From UBA1038 sp964481445 (lineage in GTDB: Bacteria > Bacillota > Clostridia > Christensenellales > Aristaeellaceae), in the NCBI GenBank assembly GCA_964481445.1, contig CAYZTQ010000023.1, forward strand, positions 1 to 23,341: a DNA stretch of 23,341 nucleotides, written 5' to 3'. The notes beneath the pieces are model-generated. The model had not been told where the DNA came from. It saw nothing but the letters and a program-made list of their open reading frames with translations, and made no database searches. This document shows, piece after piece, positions 1 through 7,227 of the stretch (the stretch's first letter is position 1; each line of letters opens with the position of its first letter). Made by a program: the position numbers and the translations under genes.

Positions 1-1
1 G

Positions 2-289
2 CAAGGCAAAGAACTGACCGCCTCGGCACAGGGCTTTGGCGGGCCAATCACGGTTTCTGTCACGCTGAACGCGGATAACACCATCGCTTCGCTGACGATC
101 AGCAAAGACAGTTTCGAAGAGACTGTTGGCATTGGTTCAAAGGTGCTGGATGAGGCTTTTGTTGCGCAGTTCATTGGCAAGACAGTTCCTTTGAAGGATG
201 GAGACATTGACACGATAGCGAACGCAACCGTCAGCAGCGCCGCAGTCATCAAGGCTGTGAACGAAGCTGCTGCCGGGCTGATGAAATAA
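2..289 (+). CDS. FMN-binding domain protein, C-terminal part (possible RnfG)
   Basis: Only the last 95 codons lie in the window, reading in frame from base 2 to the TAA at 287-289; the start is upstream. The visible part resembles the end of an FMN_bind domain, as in RnfG/NqrC. A GFGGPI segment begins the beta-rich part, an ETVGIG segment replaces the usual ETPGLG, then QFIGKTVPL, and near the end NATVSSAAVIKAVN. In RnfG/NqrC a threonine in an S/T-G-A-T motif carries covalent FMN added by ApbE. Here that threonine is kept, but the S/T-G before it is replaced by A-N. It ends 36 bases before rnfC. Because rnfG is missing from its usual place between rnfD and rnfE, this gene may be the displaced rnfG. 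Another flavin-binding lipoprotein cannot be excluded without the N-terminus. Confidence 0.75.
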   Translation, partial: QGKELTASAQGFGGPITVSVTLNADNTIASLTISKDSFEETVGIGSKVLDEAFVAQFIGKTVPLKDGDIDTIANATVSSAAVIKAVNEAAAGLMK

Positions 290-325
290 GTGGCAGAGGA
301 TAGAAGCAGAAAGGCGGGATAAATC

Positions 326-1654
326 TTGAGGAAATTTACTTTCCGCGGCGGCGTCCATCCGCTGCACGATATCCATGAAGGGAAAGAGGCAACACGGAAT
401 AAGGAAATCCGTCCCTTTGTGGCACAAATGGTGTCCATTCCCATGGACATGCACATTGGAGCGCCGAGTAAACCTATTGTGAAAGTGGGCGATCGGGTTC
501 TCATGGGACAGTTGATTGCTGAACCCGTGGGGGGCATTGGGATTCCCGTGCATGCCAGCGTATCCGGTACGGTTAAAGCGGTGGCTGAAAGGCCCATGAT
601 GAAACGCCTGCCCAGCATGTGCGTTGATATTGAAAACGACGGCTTGGAAGAGTGGGTCGAGCTGAGCCCTCTTGGCGATGTGGAGGCGGTGGATCCGTCT
701 CTCATTATCCCTGCTGTCAAAGCGGCGGGCATCTGCGGCATGGGTGGGGCCTGCTTTCCGACCCATATCAAGCTTTCGCCGCCTGCTGATAAAAAGGTGG
801 ATACAATCATCCTCAACGGTGCCGAGTGCGAGACCTATCTGACGGCGGATTACCGGCTGATGCTGGAGCAGCCTGAGCGGATTATCAACGGTCTTCGCGC
901 CGTCATGCGCGCGATGGGGGTCTCCCGCGGGCTGATCGGCATCGAAGACAACAAGATGGACGCCGTTGAAACCATCAAAAAGGCGGTTGCCGGCCGCAGC
1001 GGCATTGAAGTATGCGTGCTGAAAACAAAGTACCCGCAGGGCGGTGAAAAGCAGCTGATTCAGTCGCTGACCGGACGCGAGGTACCGTCGGGCGGCCTGC
1101 CTGCCGATGCCGGCGTTGTGGTGTTGAATGTCGGTACAGCCGCCGCGATTGCGGATGCCGTGATCGAAGGCAAGCCGCTTATCAGCCGTGTTACGACGGT
1201 GACAGGTTGTGTAAAGGAACCGACCAACCTGCTGCTTCGCATTGGAACATCTGTTGCCGATGCAGTCGAGGCCTGCGGGGGTTATTCGGAAGAAGCGGGC
1301 AAAATCTTCTTTGGCGGGAGCATGACAGGCTCCTGCGTTCCCAACGATACGGTGAGTATGACCAAGGCGAATAATGGCATCGTAGTGTTTGGCGTGAAAG
1401 ACGCGACGGTTGCCGATGAAACCCCCTGTATTCGCTGCGGCCGCTGTGTGTATGCCTGCCCGGTTTCGCTCAATCCCATGGCTTTGAAGCGCGCGTGGAA
1501 GCTTGACAAGCTGGATGATATGGAAAACAAGCTGCATGTGATGGAATGTGTTGTTTGCGGAGCCTGTTCTTACATTTGCCCAGCCCACCAGCAGCTGACC
1601 CCGGTATTTAAGACGGTTAAGGATACGATTGCGGCGAGGAGGGCAAAGAAGTGA
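326..1654 (+). CDS. rnfC: Rnf complex subunit RnfC (NADH-side Fe-S/flavin subunit)
   Basis: A 442-residue peripheral subunit of the Rnf ferredoxin:NAD+ oxidoreductase. In the family it carries the NAD(H)/FMN site and two 4Fe-4S clusters at the membrane surface. The N-terminus has the RnfC barrel-sandwich region, followed by the GMGGACFPTHIKL and NGAECETYLTADYR segments typical of the NuoF-like domain. Two ferredoxin motifs close the protein: C368-x2-C371-x2-C374-x3-C378 and C408-x2-C411-x2-C414-x3-C418. Length is in the usual range for Firmicutes. I use the TTG at 326 because AAGGCGGG at 311-318 is well spaced before it and the N-terminal FRGGVHP segment is typical of RnfC. It overlaps rnfD by four bases (GTGA), suggesting coupled translation. 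Confidence 0.96.
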   Translation: MRKFTFRGGVHPLHDIHEGKEATRNKEIRPFVAQMVSIPMDMHIGAPSKPIVKVGDRVLMGQLIAEPVGGIGIPVHASVSGTVKAVAERPMMKRLPSMCVDIENDGLEEWVELSPLGDVEAVDPSLIIPAVKAAGICGMGGACFPTHIKLSPPADKKVDTIILNGAECETYLTADYRLMLEQPERIINGLRAVMRAMGVSRGLIGIEDNKMDAVETIKKAVAGRSGIEVCVLKTKYPQGGEKQLIQSLTGREVPSGGLPADAGVVVLNVGTAAAIADAVIEGKPLISRVTTVTGCVKEPTNLLLRIGTSVADAVEACGGYSEEAGKIFFGGSMTGSCVPNDTVSMTKANNGIVVFGVKDATVADETPCIRCGRCVYACPVSLNPMALKRAWKLDKLDDMENKLHVMECVVCGACSYICPAHQQLTPVFKTVKDTIAARRAKK

Positions 1655-2607
1655 GCTTGCGCATGTCAATGGGCCCCCATGTTCTGACCAGGGAAAGCAC
1701 GCAGACTTTGATGCTGGATGTGCTGATTGCCCTGGCGCCGGCCACGGTGGCGGGCGTTTACCTGTTTGGTCTGAAGGCGGTATGGGTGCTTTGCGCTTCT
1801 GTCATCAGCGCCGTTCTCAGCGAGTTTCTGTGGCAGAAACTGATGAAGAAGAAAAATACGCTGGGCGATTTGTCCGCGGTTGTAACGGGCCTGATTCTCG
1901 GCCTCAACCTTCCCTCCGGCGCGCCACTCTGGCTGGCTGTTGTCGGCAGCGCCGTTGCCGTGGTGCTGGTGAAGCAATTGTTCGGTGGCATTGGGCATAA
2001 CTTTATGAACCCGGCCATGTTTGGCCGCGCTTTCCTGCTGGCTTCCTGGCCGGCAAGAATGACAAAATTCCTGCTGCCTGAACGGCTTCTTGGTTCTTCA
2101 CAGGCGGCATTCGGCGTTGATATGGCCTCGGGGGCTACGCCTTTGGTTCCTCAGAAGCTCGGTCTTGTTCCCGACGTTGCGCTGAGCGATCTTTTTCTCG
2201 GCAATATCCCCGGCACCATCGGTGAGGTATGCAAGATCGCCATCATCATTGGCTTTGTGTATCTGGTAGCCGTCAAGGTGATCACCTGGCATATTCCCGT
2301 TTTCTTTGTCGGTACGGTCGCGCTGTTCAGCTGGCTGCTGGGCAAAGACCCGCTGGTGGCGGTACTTTCCGGCGGTGTGATGTTCGGCGCCGTATTTATG
2401 GCGACGGATTATGTAACCAACCCGGTGCAGAAGCTTGGGCAGTCTATTTTCGCGGTAGGCTGCGGCGCGATGGTCGTCATTATCCGCTCCTGGGGCGGAT
2501 ATCCCGAGGGCGTCACCTATGCGATTCTGTTTATGAACTGCATTGTGCCTCTGATTGACCGCTTTACCAACAGACGTGTGTATGGGATGGTGAGAAAACA
2601 TGGCTAA
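1651..2607 (+). CDS. rnfD: Rnf complex membrane subunit RnfD (flavinylated)
   Basis: A 318-residue integral membrane subunit of the NqrB/RnfD family with many hydrophobic helices. It carries covalent FMN and takes part in electron transfer linked to ion transport. The flavin-attachment motif is intact: DMASGATPL, with T163 as the expected FMN-linked threonine. Other family segments include GLNLPSGAP, HNFMNPAMFGRAFLL and FMATDYVTNP. Translation starts at a GTG at 1651 that overlaps the rnfC stop, with GAGGAGGG at 1636-1643 as ribosome site. It is followed directly by rnfE with an 8-base overlap, so the rnfG gene normally expected here is absent. The intact motif contrasts with the altered motif in the FMN-binding gene upstream of rnfC. 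Confidence 0.96.
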   Translation: MSLRMSMGPHVLTRESTQTLMLDVLIALAPATVAGVYLFGLKAVWVLCASVISAVLSEFLWQKLMKKKNTLGDLSAVVTGLILGLNLPSGAPLWLAVVGSAVAVVLVKQLFGGIGHNFMNPAMFGRAFLLASWPARMTKFLLPERLLGSSQAAFGVDMASGATPLVPQKLGLVPDVALSDLFLGNIPGTIGEVCKIAIIIGFVYLVAVKVITWHIPVFFVGTVALFSWLLGKDPLVAVLSGGVMFGAVFMATDYVTNPVQKLGQSIFAVGCGAMVVIIRSWGGYPEGVTYAILFMNCIVPLIDRFTNRRVYGMVRKHG

Positions 2608-3235
2608 GACAAATCTCAGAGGGATATTTATTAACGGTATCCTCAACGAAAACCCTACCTTCCGCCTTGTGCTGGGCACCTGCCCCACCATCGCGGTCAC
2701 TTCGAGCGCCATCAACGGCCTCGGTATGGGATTGGCGGCCACGCTGGTTCTGCTTGGCTCCAACGTCGTCATTTCATTGCTGCGCAATTTCATCCCCAAC
2801 AAGGTGCGCATCCCTTCCTACATTGTCGTCATCAGCACCTTTGTTACGATGATTCAGCTGTTCATGCAGGCCTTTGTGCCTTCGCTGTATGAAGCGCTCG
2901 GCATCTTCCTGCCCCTGATTGTTGTCAACTGCATCATTCTGGCGCGCGCCGAAGCTTTCGCAGGCAAAAACCCTGTGCTTGCTTCCGCTATGGATGGTCT
3001 GGGCATGGGGCTCGGCTTTACGCTGGCGCTGACTCTGATAGCTGCTGTGCGCGAACTGCTTGGCACCGGTGCCGTGTTTGGCGTCTCGCTGATGGGCGTC
3101 TCCTTTGAGCCGGTTCTGCTGTTTATCCTGTCGCCCGGCGGTTTCCTTGCTTTCGGCCTGATCCTCGGCATTATCAACGCGATTGGCAACAGGCGCAAAT
3201 CCCAAAAACTGCTTAAGGAGGCGAAAGCGGCATGA
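2600..3235 (+). CDS. rnfE: Rnf complex membrane subunit RnfE
   Basis: A 211-residue membrane protein of the RnfA/RnfE/NqrD/NqrE family, which forms the antiparallel membrane core of the ion pump. The start is typical of RnfE: a short cytoplasmic segment, then NENPTFRLVLGTCPTIAVT. It also has the PLIVVNC segment in the fifth-helix region and AVRELLGTG. These two paralogous subunits jointly hold an intramembrane iron-sulfur centre through conserved cysteines. Likely contributors here are the Cys in GTCP and the Cys in VVNC. The ATG at 2600 overlaps the end of rnfD by eight bases, and a clear Shine-Dalgarno is missing, so translation probably depends on rnfD. The stop overlaps the rnfA start (ATGA). 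Confidence 0.95.
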   Translation: MAKTNLRGIFINGILNENPTFRLVLGTCPTIAVTSSAINGLGMGLAATLVLLGSNVVISLLRNFIPNKVRIPSYIVVISTFVTMIQLFMQAFVPSLYEALGIFLPLIVVNCIILARAEAFAGKNPVLASAMDGLGMGLGFTLALTLIAAVRELLGTGAVFGVSLMGVSFEPVLLFILSPGGFLAFGLILGIINAIGNRRKSQKLLKEAKAA

Positions 3236-3822
3236 AACTGAGTGAAATCGGTATTTTTCTGTTTTTCATCAATGCTGCGTTCAGCAACAACTTCATTTTT
3301 TCCCGTTTTCTCGGCATTTGCCCCTTCCTGGGCGTTTCCTCCAAAATTGAGACGGCGACGGGCATGGGCGTGGCGGTCGTCTTTGTCATGACGCTGGCTT
3401 CGCTGATCTGCTACCTGGTGTACGAGTATCTGCTGGTTCCGCTTGGGCTCAGCTACCTGAACACGATTGCCTTCATTCTGGTCATCGCGTCGCTGGTGCA
3501 GATGATTGAGATGTTTATCAAAAAGAGCCTCCCTTCGCTGTATACCGCGCTTGGCATCTATCTGCCGCTGATCACCACCAACTGCGCGGTGCTCGGCGTA
3601 ACCCTGCTGAACCAGCGCAGCAGCTACGGCCTGCTGGAATCCACGCTGAACGGTATGTTTGGCGCTGTCGGCTTTCTGATGGCCATTGTGCTGATGGCCG
3701 GTGTGCGCGAGCGGCTGGAAAGCTCGGATATCCCCAAAGCCTTCAAGGGTTTCCCGATCAGCCTGATTATCGCCGGTTTTATGTCCGTGGCCTTCATGGG
3801 CTTCTCCGGTTTGGTAAAGTAA
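3232..3822 (+). CDS. rnfA: Rnf complex membrane subunit RnfA
   Basis: A 196-residue membrane subunit, the paralogous partner of RnfE in the ion-translocating core. Signature segments include NAAFSNNFIFSRFLGICPFLGVS near the N-terminus (written here as the family hallmark), SLPSLYTALGIYLPLITTNC in the middle and AGVRERLE before the last helices. The Cys in GICP and the Cys in TTNC match the positions that bind the shared Fe-S centre in this family. The ATG at 3232 is four-base overlapped with the rnfE stop and preceded by AAGGAGG starting at 3215. Nine bases separate its stop from rnfB. The length equals the family norm and no defect is visible. Confidence 0.96.
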   Translation: MKLSEIGIFLFFINAAFSNNFIFSRFLGICPFLGVSSKIETATGMGVAVVFVMTLASLICYLVYEYLLVPLGLSYLNTIAFILVIASLVQMIEMFIKKSLPSLYTALGIYLPLITTNCAVLGVTLLNQRSSYGLLESTLNGMFGAVGFLMAIVLMAGVRERLESSDIPKAFKGFPISLIIAGFMSVAFMGFSGLVK

Positions 3823-3831
3823 GGAGGAAGC

Positions 3832-4629
3832 ATGAATACGACTGCTGTTATCGCCGCGATTGCCGTACTTGGCGGGCTGGGGATAGTTTTCGGTGTACTG
3901 ATTTCCTTTACGGACAAGGCGTTTGCCGTTAAAGTGGATGAACGTGTTGCGCAGGTGCGCGAAAACGTAGCAGGAGCTAACTGCGGCGCCTGCGGATATC
4001 CCGGCTGCGATGCCTTCTCTGAGGCTGTTGTCAAGGGCGAAGCCCCTGTTACCGGATGCACGCCCGGCGGCGCGAAATCCGCTGAGGCCCTGTCCAGAAT
4101 CATGGGCGTGGACGGCGGCAATGTTGAGCCTGTGGTGGCCCGTATCCGCTGTCAGGGCGGCTGTGGCATTTCGGTGGACCGCTATGAGTATACCGGCATC
4201 AAGAGCTGCGCCCACGCTGCCGGCCTTGCAGGCGGCCCGAAGCTCTGCCCCAGCGCCTGCTACGGTTTGGGCGATTGCCAGAAGGTGTGTCAGTTTGACG
4301 CCATCAGCTTTGAAAACGGGCTGTGCGTGATTGACCCCGAAAAGTGTACGGCTTGCGGCATGTGCGTTTCGCAGTGTCCCAACAGCCTGATCAAATTGCT
4401 GCCGAGAACGGCGAGCGTGACCGTGCGCTGCCGCAACACGCAGGCGCCGAAGCTTGCCATGCAGGCCTGCACCTTCTCCTGCATTGCCTGCAAGCGCTGC
4501 GAAAAGGCCTGTGAGTATGATGCCATTCACGTGACGAACTTCCTGGCGGAGATTGACCCTGCCAAATGCACGCGCTGCGAAGCCTGCGTGGCGGTCTGCC
4601 CCAAGAAGTGCATCACGGTGAGTGCCTGA
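3832..4629 (+). CDS. rnfB: Rnf complex electron-input subunit RnfB (poly-ferredoxin)
   Basis: A 265-residue protein expected to accept electrons from reduced ferredoxin. One N-terminal membrane helix (about residues 4-26) anchors it. It is followed by the RnfB-type cluster motif C51-x2-C54-x4-C59 with C76. A cysteine-rich middle section contains GIKSCAHAAGL and CYGLGDCQKVC. Three further clear 4Fe-4S motifs follow: C172/C175/C178/C182, C217/C220/C223/C227 and C246/C249/C252/C256. This multi-cluster form is usual for Clostridia-type RnfB. The start at 3832 has the ribosome site AAGGAGG at 3821-3827. It is the last gene of the Rnf unit and is followed after 13 bases by a strong hairpin terminator. 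Confidence 0.96.
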   Translation: MNTTAVIAAIAVLGGLGIVFGVLISFTDKAFAVKVDERVAQVRENVAGANCGACGYPGCDAFSEAVVKGEAPVTGCTPGGAKSAEALSRIMGVDGGNVEPVVARIRCQGGCGISVDRYEYTGIKSCAHAAGLAGGPKLCPSACYGLGDCQKVCQFDAISFENGLCVIDPEKCTACGMCVSQCPNSLIKLLPRTASVTVRCRNTQAPKLAMQACTFSCIACKRCEKACEYDAIHVTNFLAEIDPAKCTRCEACVAVCPKKCITVSA

Positions 4630-4642
4630 AATTTGAAGTAGT

Positions 4643-4679
4643 AAAAAGACGCAGCATACCGGTTTTGCTGCGTCTTTTT
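4643..4679 (+). terminator. Intrinsic terminator of the rnf operon
   Basis: A perfect 14-bp inverted repeat: the left arm at 4643-4656 (AAAAAGACGCAGCA) pairs exactly with the right arm at 4666-4679 (TGCTGCGTCTTTTT), leaving a 9-base loop. The GC-rich core followed by five T residues is a classic factor-independent terminator directly after rnfB. The A-tract on the left arm would also let it stop transcription coming from the right, although no minus-strand gene is present. Confidence 0.93.
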
Positions 4680-4699
4680 GCTTTCGGGGGGGTGACAGG

Positions 4700-5701
4700 G
4701 TGAAACGGTGGTTTGCGATGTTTCTGGCTTTTCTGATGGCCATATCCGTCTTATCTTTTGCGGATGATGCGGGGCTGACGGATGAAGAAACACAAATGCT
4801 GATTGATTTGCTGGTTGAGCGCGATGAAGATGGGCGCGCGTTTGTGGTATTGCCTGATGATTTCCAAATGCCGGCTTCGGGACTGGACGGCGAGTACAGG
4901 CTGCTGATTCTCGGCATTGACCAGCCGGGGGAGAGCCTGAAGGGCCGGAGCGATACCATGATTCTGGCTATACTGAATACCAGGCAGCACAGCCTGAAGC
5001 TGATCAGCTTTATGCGCGATCTGTATGTCAAGATTTCCGGCAGCGGGCACAATCGGCTGAACGCGGCCTATGCCTTCGGCGGAGAAAGCAAGCTGCGCAA
5101 AACGCTGCAGGAAAATTTCGGCGTCCAGGCGGACGGTTATCTTGCGGTCAATTACGCCCTGATGGCCGAGCTTGTGGATGCTATCGGCGGTGTGGAGCTG
5201 ACGGTAGAGGAGTTTGAACTGAAACCCTTGAATGGTATTCTTGGGTATTATAACTATCTGCGGGGGATGCCTGAGGAACAGGGCGCTCTGGCTGTATCCG
5301 GTACACGCATTCTGACAGGCCTGCAGGCCATGAGCTATGCCCGCATCCGGAAGACGGACAGCGATTTTGAACGGGTGAAGCGTCAGCAGCGCGTGATGGC
5401 GGCCATTTACAGGCAGATCCGGCAGGCAAGCCCGGAGCAGATGATGGATGCTGTCACAAGGTTCGTGGATTCGGTCGGAACCAATGTCAGCCTGAGCGAT
5501 GCGCTGAGCCTGCTTCATGATGTTATGCGGATGGATGACCTGAAAATCGAGACGCTGAGCATCCCCGTAAAAGGCGCGTTTTCAGCCCAAATGATCAGGG
5601 AAGCATATTTCCTGGTACCCAACCTGAAACGGAATCGTCAGGCGATCGCGGATTTTCTAAGCACAGGCGCAGGGGAAACTGTGGTTGATAAACAGCCATA
5701 A
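4700..5701 (+). CDS. LytR-CpsA-Psr (LCP) family cell-wall glycopolymer transferase
   Basis: A 333-residue protein. LCP enzymes move glycopolymers such as teichoic acids or capsular polysaccharide from undecaprenyl-pyrophosphate to peptidoglycan outside the cell. The N-terminus has KR, then a hydrophobic run to about residue 20 ending SFA-DD, so it is a signal peptide or a single anchor. The catalytic LCP domain runs from about residue 66 (LLILGID) to about 260. Family residues visible are R83 and D85 in the RSDTM motif, R106 in MRDLYV, R215 and R217 in YARIRKTDSDF, and the ERVKRQQ segment. The start is GTG at 4700 with a G-rich ribosome site at 4686-4695. It stands alone between the rnf terminator and the frr promoter; I see no clear promoter of its own. 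Its exact polymer cannot be told. Confidence 0.9.
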   Translation: MKRWFAMFLAFLMAISVLSFADDAGLTDEETQMLIDLLVERDEDGRAFVVLPDDFQMPASGLDGEYRLLILGIDQPGESLKGRSDTMILAILNTRQHSLKLISFMRDLYVKISGSGHNRLNAAYAFGGESKLRKTLQENFGVQADGYLAVNYALMAELVDAIGGVELTVEEFELKPLNGILGYYNYLRGMPEEQGALAVSGTRILTGLQAMSYARIRKTDSDFERVKRQQRVMAAIYRQIRQASPEQMMDAVTRFVDSVGTNVSLSDALSLLHDVMRMDDLKIETLSIPVKGAFSAQMIREAYFLVPNLKRNRQAIADFLSTGAGETVVDKQP

Positions 5702-5713
5702 ACAAGATACAAT
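5685..5713 (+). promoter_or_regulatory. Sigma-A-type promoter for the frr-uppS-...-polC unit
   Basis: TTGATA at 5685-5690 and TACAAT at 5708-5713 are separated by exactly 17 bases; each box differs from consensus by one base. The -35 box lies within the last codons of the LCP gene. Transcription would begin near 5720, giving a leader of only about 20 bases that contains the strong frr ribosome site TAAGGAGGT at 5724-5732. Confidence 0.75.
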
Positions 5714-5739
5714 AAACGCAACATAAGGAGGTTAGGATC

Positions 5740-6297
5740 ATGTATCACGATGTCATAAAAACCGCCCAGGAAAAAATGGAGAAGACCAAGGACGTTTACC
5801 GCCGCGACATGCAGTCTCTGCGTGCGGGCCGTGCCAATCCGCAGATTCTGGACCGCATCAGCGTTGATTATTATGGCAGCATGACGCCGCTGAATCAGAT
5901 GGCCAATATCACCGCGCCCGAACCCCGCGTACTGGTGATTTCTCCCTGGGACGCCAAAGCCATCGCGCTGATTGAGAAGGCTATTCAGATGAGCGACCTT
6001 GGCATGAACCCTGCCAATGACGGCAAGCTGATCCGTCTGATCGTGCCTGAGCTGAACGCGGAACGCCGCAAAGAGCTCAGCAAAAAGGTCAGCCATGCGG
6101 CGGAAGAGTCTAAGGTGGCGCTGCGTTCCATTCGCCGCGACGCGATGGAGCAGTTTAAGAAGATGAAGAAGGATTCACTGATTTCGGAAGATGAGCAGCG
6201 CAAGGCTGAGGACGAACTGCAGAAGGTTACCGATGCCGCTGTGAAGGATATCGACAAGCTGGCAGCCGATAAAGAAAAAGAGATTCTTGAAATTTGA
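5740..6297 (+). CDS. frr: Ribosome recycling factor
   Basis: A 185-residue cytoplasmic protein that, with EF-G, splits the post-termination ribosome. It is collinear with the family end to end: MRAGRANPQ-like segment (SLRAGRANPQILDRI), the VDYYGSMTPLNQMANI strand region, EPRVLVISPWD, SDLGMNPANDGKLIRL, then the LNAERRKEL and RSIRRDAMEQFKKMKKD long-helix segments. Length matches the usual 185. The ATG at 5740 is preceded by an almost perfect Shine-Dalgarno (TAAGGAGGT). In most Firmicutes frr follows rpsB-tsf-pyrH; here those genes are not adjacent and frr has its own promoter and heads the cluster. Its stop overlaps a TTG start of the next small gene. Confidence 0.97.
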   Translation: MYHDVIKTAQEKMEKTKDVYRRDMQSLRAGRANPQILDRISVDYYGSMTPLNQMANITAPEPRVLVISPWDAKAIALIEKAIQMSDLGMNPANDGKLIRLIVPELNAERRKELSKKVSHAAEESKVALRSIRRDAMEQFKKMKKDSLISEDEQRKAEDELQKVTDAAVKDIDKLAADKEKEILEI

Positions 6298-6521
6298 CAG
6301 AAAACCGATTCGTTGGTTTGCCACTTGATGAAGCGCTGGCCATCTGCGCTTCTCAGGGGATGCAGGTAAATATCGTTGAAACCAGATCGCCCAGGCAGCG
6401 AACGGATGAGCATCGTTCTGCCCGTGTGGTTGCTGTGCGCAGCTGTGAAAATGGGCTCCAGCTTGTTACAGCCTTTTTCAGCGACGACGGCCCAAAGGAG
6501 CCAGAGAATGTCTCAGACTGA
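6294..6521 (+). CDS. Small hypothetical protein, single PASTA-like fold
   Basis: A 75-residue reading frame filling the space between frr and uppS. The start TTG overlaps the frr stop as TTGA, like the ATGA overlaps elsewhere here. The end overlaps the uppS start by 14 bases. The N-terminal FVGLPLDEALAICASQGMQV resembles the opening of a PASTA domain: a V-G-x-x-x-x-x-A strand-turn-helix followed by a G and a strand. Two more strand-like segments follow (ARVVAVR and LQLVTAFF), separated by a charged loop. No signal peptide or membrane helix is visible. A function is not known to me. The evidence for coding is the tight packing, coupled start and sensible amino-acid pattern; the weak ribosome site (AAGAG at 6278-6282) is a caution. 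Confidence 0.7.
   Translation: MTENRFVGLPLDEALAICASQGMQVNIVETRSPRQRTDEHRSARVVAVRSCENGLQLVTAFFSDDGPKEPENVSD
6494..6500 (+). promoter_or_regulatory. Ribosome binding site that fixes the uppS start
   Basis: AAAGGAG lies seven bases before the ATG at 6508. The reading frame is open further upstream to an ATG at 6376, but that extension has no ribosome site, overlaps the small PASTA-like gene and lacks similarity to UppS, so 6508 is preferred. Confidence 0.85.
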
Positions 6522-7227
6522 CCGGATGCTTCCCCGTCACGTTGCCATTATTATGGATGGCAACGGACGGTGGGCAAAAAAGCACAGCATTGAAATCGCT
6601 TTGGGCCACAGGCGCGGCGTGGAAACCCTGCGTGAGATTGTCCGCTATTCGAGCGACGAAGGGATAGAAGTGCTTTCGCTGTATGCTTTCTCCACAGAGA
6701 ACTGGAAGCGTTCGCAGGCGGAAGTATCGGCGCTGATGGGTTTGGTGCTTGACTTTTTTTCATCCGAAATAACCGAATTGCATGAAAAAGGGGTAAAAAT
6801 CAGAATCCTCGGCGATACGGCGGCGCTGCCTCTCCCTCAGCGCGAAGCGGTTCGCAATGCGGAAATCATTACGGAAAAAAATACCGGATTGCAGCTGAAT
6901 ATCGCGCTGAACTATGGTGGCCGTGACGAGATTATCAGAGCGGCGCGGGAGATTGCGGCCATGGCAAAAGAGGGGCAGTTGGATCCCGAGCGGATTGATG
7001 CCGCATTGTTTGAGTCGAAATTATACACCGCGGGACAACCGGATGTGGATCTGCTGATACGAACCAGCGGCGAGATGCGTCTGAGCAATTTCCTTTTGTA
7101 TCAAAATGCCTACGCTGAAATGATTTTTCCCGAAGTGCTCTGGCCCGATTTTACGGTGGAATACTATAAAAACGCGCTGGCGTCTTTCGGAAAACGAGAC
7201 AGACGGTACGGGGGCAGAAAGGCATGA
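6508..7227 (+). CDS. uppS: Undecaprenyl (isoprenyl) diphosphate synthase
   Basis: A 239-residue cis-prenyltransferase that extends farnesyl diphosphate with isopentenyl diphosphate to the C55 lipid carrier used for peptidoglycan and wall polymers. It shows the family motifs in order: HVAIIMDGNGRWA with catalytic D17, GHRRGVETLREIV, LYAFSTENWKRS, LNYGGRDEII, and the C-terminal RTSGEMRLSNFLLYQNAYAE and W-PDF segments. The start at 6508 is set by AAAGGAG upstream, and the length then agrees with the family. Its stop overlaps the cdsA start (ATGA), so the two are probably translationally coupled. The downstream dxr and ispG supply the isoprenoid precursors, and the LCP protein upstream would use polymers carried on its product. 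Confidence 0.97.
   Translation: MSQTDRMLPRHVAIIMDGNGRWAKKHSIEIALGHRRGVETLREIVRYSSDEGIEVLSLYAFSTENWKRSQAEVSALMGLVLDFFSSEITELHEKGVKIRILGDTAALPLPQREAVRNAEIITEKNTGLQLNIALNYGGRDEIIRAAREIAAMAKEGQLDPERIDAALFESKLYTAGQPDVDLLIRTSGEMRLSNFLLYQNAYAEMIFPEVLWPDFTVEYYKNALASFGKRDRRYGGRKA

Noticed and set aside
137..1669. A 510-codon minus-strand open frame antisense to rnfC
   Set aside because: It covers the RnfC coding region and crosses its start; no domain is recognisable and no ribosome site supports it.
2854..5052. A 732-codon open frame on the minus strand across rnfE, rnfA, rnfB and the LCP start
   Set aside because: It runs opposite to well-conserved genes and spans their boundaries and the terminator. 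The composition is low in family-like patterns, as expected from the GC-rich codon use of the plus-strand genes.
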